From an uncultured Erysipelotrichaceae bacterium (GTDB lineage Bacteria; Bacillota_I; Bacilli_A; Acholeplasmatales; Anaeroplasmataceae), in assembly GCA_902783745.1 (NCBI GenBank), contig CACZRY010000051.1, positions 1-6,888 of the forward strand: a stretch of 6,888 bases of DNA. Direction: 5' to 3'. Under the pieces are notes generated by a model, which was not told the origin of the DNA, did not search any database, and was given only the letters and a program-made list of their open reading frames with translations. The translations under genes were made by a program, and so were the position numbers. Of this stretch, positions 6,345 through 6,888 are shown piece after piece. Position 1 is the stretch's first letter, and each line of letters opens with the position of its first letter.

Positions 6345-6368
6345 GGTTGAATAACCTATATTATTCAA
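6345..6368. repeat. Overlapping inverted repeats before the dehydrogenase gene
   Basis: TTGAATAA (6347-6354) and TTATTCAA (6361-6368) are a perfect 8-bp inverted repeat around CCTATA. The left arm is also part of a smaller alternative hairpin, GGTT (6345-6348) with AACC (6353-6356) around GAAT. The two RNA folds exclude each other. As DNA, the larger one is a 22-bp dyad that could be an operator. The next GGAGG (6378-6382) lies 9 nt past it and is not sequestered. No T-run follows, so it is not a terminator. Confidence 0.4.
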
Positions 6369-6391
6369 AAAAATATTGGAGGAAGAAAAAA

Positions 6392-6888
6392 ATGACAATG
6401 AATGATTTCAGACTAGATGGCAAAATTGCTCTAGTCACTGGTGCATCTTATGGTATTGGTTTCAATATCGCAAAGGGCTTTGCTGCTGCAGGTGCTACTA
6501 TCGTTTTCAACGATATTAAGCAAGAATTAGTAGACAAGGGTCTTGAAGCTTATAAGGCAGAAGGTATTACTGCTCATGGTTATGTTTGTGACGTAACTGA
6601 TGAAGATGCTGTTAATGCAATGGTTGCAAAGATTGAAAAGGAAGTAGGAGTTATTGATATCTTAGTTAATAACGCTGGTATTATCAAGAGAATTCCTATG
6701 CTTGAAATGACTGCTGCTCAATTCCGTCAGGTTATTGATGTAGATTTAAATGCTCCTTTCATCGTAGCTAAGGCAGTATTACCAGGAATGATTAAGAAAG
6801 GCCATGGTAAGATCATTAACATTTGTTCAATGATGTCAGAATTAGGCCGTGAAACAGTTTCTGCTTATGCAGCTGCAAAGGGTGGCTT
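6392..6888 (+). CDS. Gluconate 5-dehydrogenase-like short-chain dehydrogenase (KduD/DhuD-type), 3' end outside the window
   Basis: A classical SDR oxidoreductase; 165 codons are visible and the frame is still open at the right edge, where about 100 more codons are expected. Landmarks are the Rossmann motif TGASYGIG (16-23), an acidic residue Asp41 after the second strand (FNDI), which usually favours NAD(H), the NNAG motif (93-96), the catalytic Ser146 in ICSMMS, and YAAAK with Tyr159 and Lys163. From memory it is very close to streptococcal gluconate 5-dehydrogenase. Such proteins act on 5-keto-D-gluconate or, as KduD/DhuD, interconvert 3-deoxy-D-glycero-2,5-hexodiulosonate and KDG. With KDG kinase and KDPG aldolase in the same operon, the second role fits best, by inference. 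GGAGG at 6378-6382, 9 nt before the ATG, supports this start; a second ATG two codons on is less well placed. Lysine codons are mostly AAG, as in eda and kdgK. Confidence 0.92.
   Translation, partial: MTMNDFRLDGKIALVTGASYGIGFNIAKGFAAAGATIVFNDIKQELVDKGLEAYKAEGITAHGYVCDVTDEDAVNAMVAKIEKEVGVIDILVNNAGIIKRIPMLEMTAAQFRQVIDVDLNAPFIVAKAVLPGMIKKGHGKIINICSMMSELGRETVSAYAAAKGG

Noticed and set aside
1..6888. Recoding of TGA, mobile elements, CRISPR, tRNA or rRNA
   Set aside because: No in-frame TGA occurs in the genes and no terminal repeats, transposase, regularly spaced repeats or RNA-gene signatures were seen. Absence of TGA stops among six genes is not meaningful in AT-rich DNA.

Overview
The window comes from a low-GC Gram-positive bacterium (Bacillota). 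The DNA is AT-rich, Shine-Dalgarno sites are mostly AAGGAG or GGAGG, and one promoter is a textbook sigma-A type. The SecA and the terminal dehydrogenase read like Firmicutes homologues; by memory the dehydrogenase is very close to streptococcal gluconate 5-dehydrogenase. The standard genetic code fits: tryptophans read as TGG, and the six visible stops are TAA or TAG. I cannot name the genus. A host-associated species of Bacilli, Erysipelotrichia or Clostridia would all fit.

Layout. Bases 1-1857 are the 3' two thirds of secA, running in from the left edge and closed by an intrinsic terminator at 1863-1891. Bases 1892-2105 are AT-rich non-coding DNA that ends in a consensus promoter and a dyad or hairpin at the expected transcript start. 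From 2106 to the right edge, six genes lie on the same strand with gaps of 15-82 nt: KDPG aldolase (eda), a divergent PfkB sugar kinase, a YhcH/YjgK/YiaL-family protein, a canonical KDG kinase (kdgK), a TIM-barrel sugar isomerase/epimerase-like protein, and a short-chain dehydrogenase cut by the window edge.

How the genes fit together. The set is the lower part of a hexuronate or unsaturated-uronate route. The dehydrogenase would interconvert a keto-sugar acid and KDG (2-keto-3-deoxygluconate), KdgK phosphorylates KDG to KDPG, and Eda splits KDPG to pyruvate and glyceraldehyde-3-phosphate. The YhcH-like protein may be an anomerase for a cyclic keto-acid intermediate. The TIM-barrel protein may supply an isomerase step. 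No transporter, polysaccharide lyase, GH88 hydrolase, KduI, DhuI or regulator is visible, so the feeding substrate is not fixed by this window and the operon probably continues to the right.

The main oddities are three tandem SEC-C zinc motifs in SecA, two kinase paralogues in one operon of which the first lacks the usual NxxE motif, a long intercistronic hairpin before the TIM-barrel gene, and a sharply different lysine codon choice in that gene. I see no mobile element, CRISPR array, tRNA or rRNA, and nothing that amounts to a wholly new system.
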